Source: Akkermansia muciniphila
Lineage (GTDB): Bacteria; Verrucomicrobiota; Verrucomicrobiia; Verrucomicrobiales; Akkermansiaceae
Direction: 5' to 3'
NCBI GenBank assembly: GCA_947624785.1
Contig: CANQLV010000003.1
Coordinates: 124,001-188,000, forward strand
Length of the DNA: 64,000 nt
Part shown: positions 63,672-64,000 of the stretch, one piece after another
Numbering within the stretch: position 1 is the stretch's first letter
Layout: each line of letters starts with the position of its first letter
Made by a program: the position numbers and the translations under genes
The notes under the pieces: generated by a model
Seen by the model: the letters and a program-made list of their open reading frames with translations, nothing else
Database searches by the model: none
Told to the model about the DNA's origin: nothing

Positions 63672-64000
63672 TCATTCGTCAACCCGCTTTTTTATATATT
63701 GTGAATGAAAAAAACCAGGAATTACTCCAGTCTCAATTATCTTCTTCATTTCACAACCCCAAATAATTAGTACATTCCATCCCAGAGTCTTTAATTTTTC
63801 ATAATTTACTGTGTCTCGTTTCACATTGGCCTCAAATTTCTTCTTCCAAAATGTTACATTGCTCGAAGGAGTTGTTGCATATCTACAGTTTTCATGACGA
63901 TGCCAGAAACAGCCATTTACAAAAATCACCGTTCTGTACTTAGGTAAAACAATATCTGGAGTCCCCGGCAAATCTTTACGCTGAATACGAAAACGATAAC
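63672..64000 (-). CDS. vsr: Very short patch repair endonuclease Vsr, 5' end cut by window edge
   Basis: The visible part starts YRFRIQRKDLPGTPDIVLPKY and continues with VNGCFWHRH, SNVTFWKKKFEANVKRDT and LGWNVLIIWGCE, the standard Vsr core. The frame runs off the right edge, so the N-terminus is missing. Vsr nicks T:G mismatches left by deamination of 5-methylcytosine, so it partners the neighbouring methyltransferase. It is 60 nt upstream of the HNH gene on the same strand. Confidence 0.9.
   Translation of the reverse strand, partial: YRFRIQRKDLPGTPDIVLPKYRTVIFVNGCFWHRHENCRYATTPSSNVTFWKKKFEANVKRDTVNYEKLKTLGWNVLIIWGCEMKKIIETGVIPGFFHSQYIKKRVDE

Overview
This window looks like chromosomal DNA of a mucin-degrading Verrucomicrobium, most likely an Akkermansia species. 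The bulk is GC-rich. It carries a PEP-CTERM surface protein, a giant repeat-rich autotransporter, entericidin-like lipoproteins, meso-diaminopimelate dehydrogenase, and a mucin-attack block of sialidase, SGNH esterase and M60 mucin peptidase. The M60 protein matches, from memory, the length and HExxH position of A. muciniphila AM0627. The species call is inference; no search was run.

Layout. 0-6.8 kb: flotillin (cut by the left edge), DUF4126 membrane protein, two entericidin-like lipoproteins flanking a PEP-CTERM protein, ddh, an L,D-transpeptidase and a YdeI-like protein. 6.9-13.85 kb: a 2302-residue autotransporter on the minus strand. 14.2-29.6 kb: tRNA-Asp, ilvA, maf, hflX with a tiny lipoprotein gene, a Ser/Thr kinase, a ROK protein, CPBP protease-thiL, a two-domain acyltransferase, and cmk-plsC-recF. 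29.6-35.5 kb: a flavin reductase, then a visibly AT-richer cassette of three exported proteins (unknown, transglutaminase-like, beta-propeller). 35.6-53.6 kb: rnc, a porin, a small autoregulated DNA-binding candidate, an EEP hydrolase, an outer-membrane biogenesis operon (BamD-like, lptE, rsmI), hisI, a delta-prime-like clamp-loader gene, a Sel1/ankyrin protein, an inosine-DNA glycosylase, carB, a PP2C phosphatase, a methyltransferase and nadE. 53.6-61.1 kb: SMR exporter, sialidase, SGNH esterase, DUF2254 protein and M60 peptidase. 61.6-64 kb: an AT-rich type II restriction-modification module (5mC methyltransferase, HNH nuclease, Vsr), cut by the right edge.

The most striking non-coding signal is a pair of candidate invertible promoters (phase-variation switches). 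Upstream of both the PEP-CTERM gene and the autotransporter gene lies a short non-coding segment bounded by exact 15-bp inverted repeats of form CGGATTnnnAATCCG. The three central bases differ between the loci but are exactly complementary within each locus. In both, the gene-proximal repeat forms the spacer of a promoter whose TTGAC(C/T) -35 box lies inside the segment and whose -10 region lies outside, so inversion would remove the -35 box. As drawn, both switches would be ON. No recombinase gene is in the window.

The genes suggest a Gram-negative cell with outer-membrane export machinery that degrades host sialylated, O-glycosylated mucin at its surface, may vary surface proteins stochastically, and carries acquired cassettes (the 30-35 kb exported trio and the restriction-modification island) of lower GC content.
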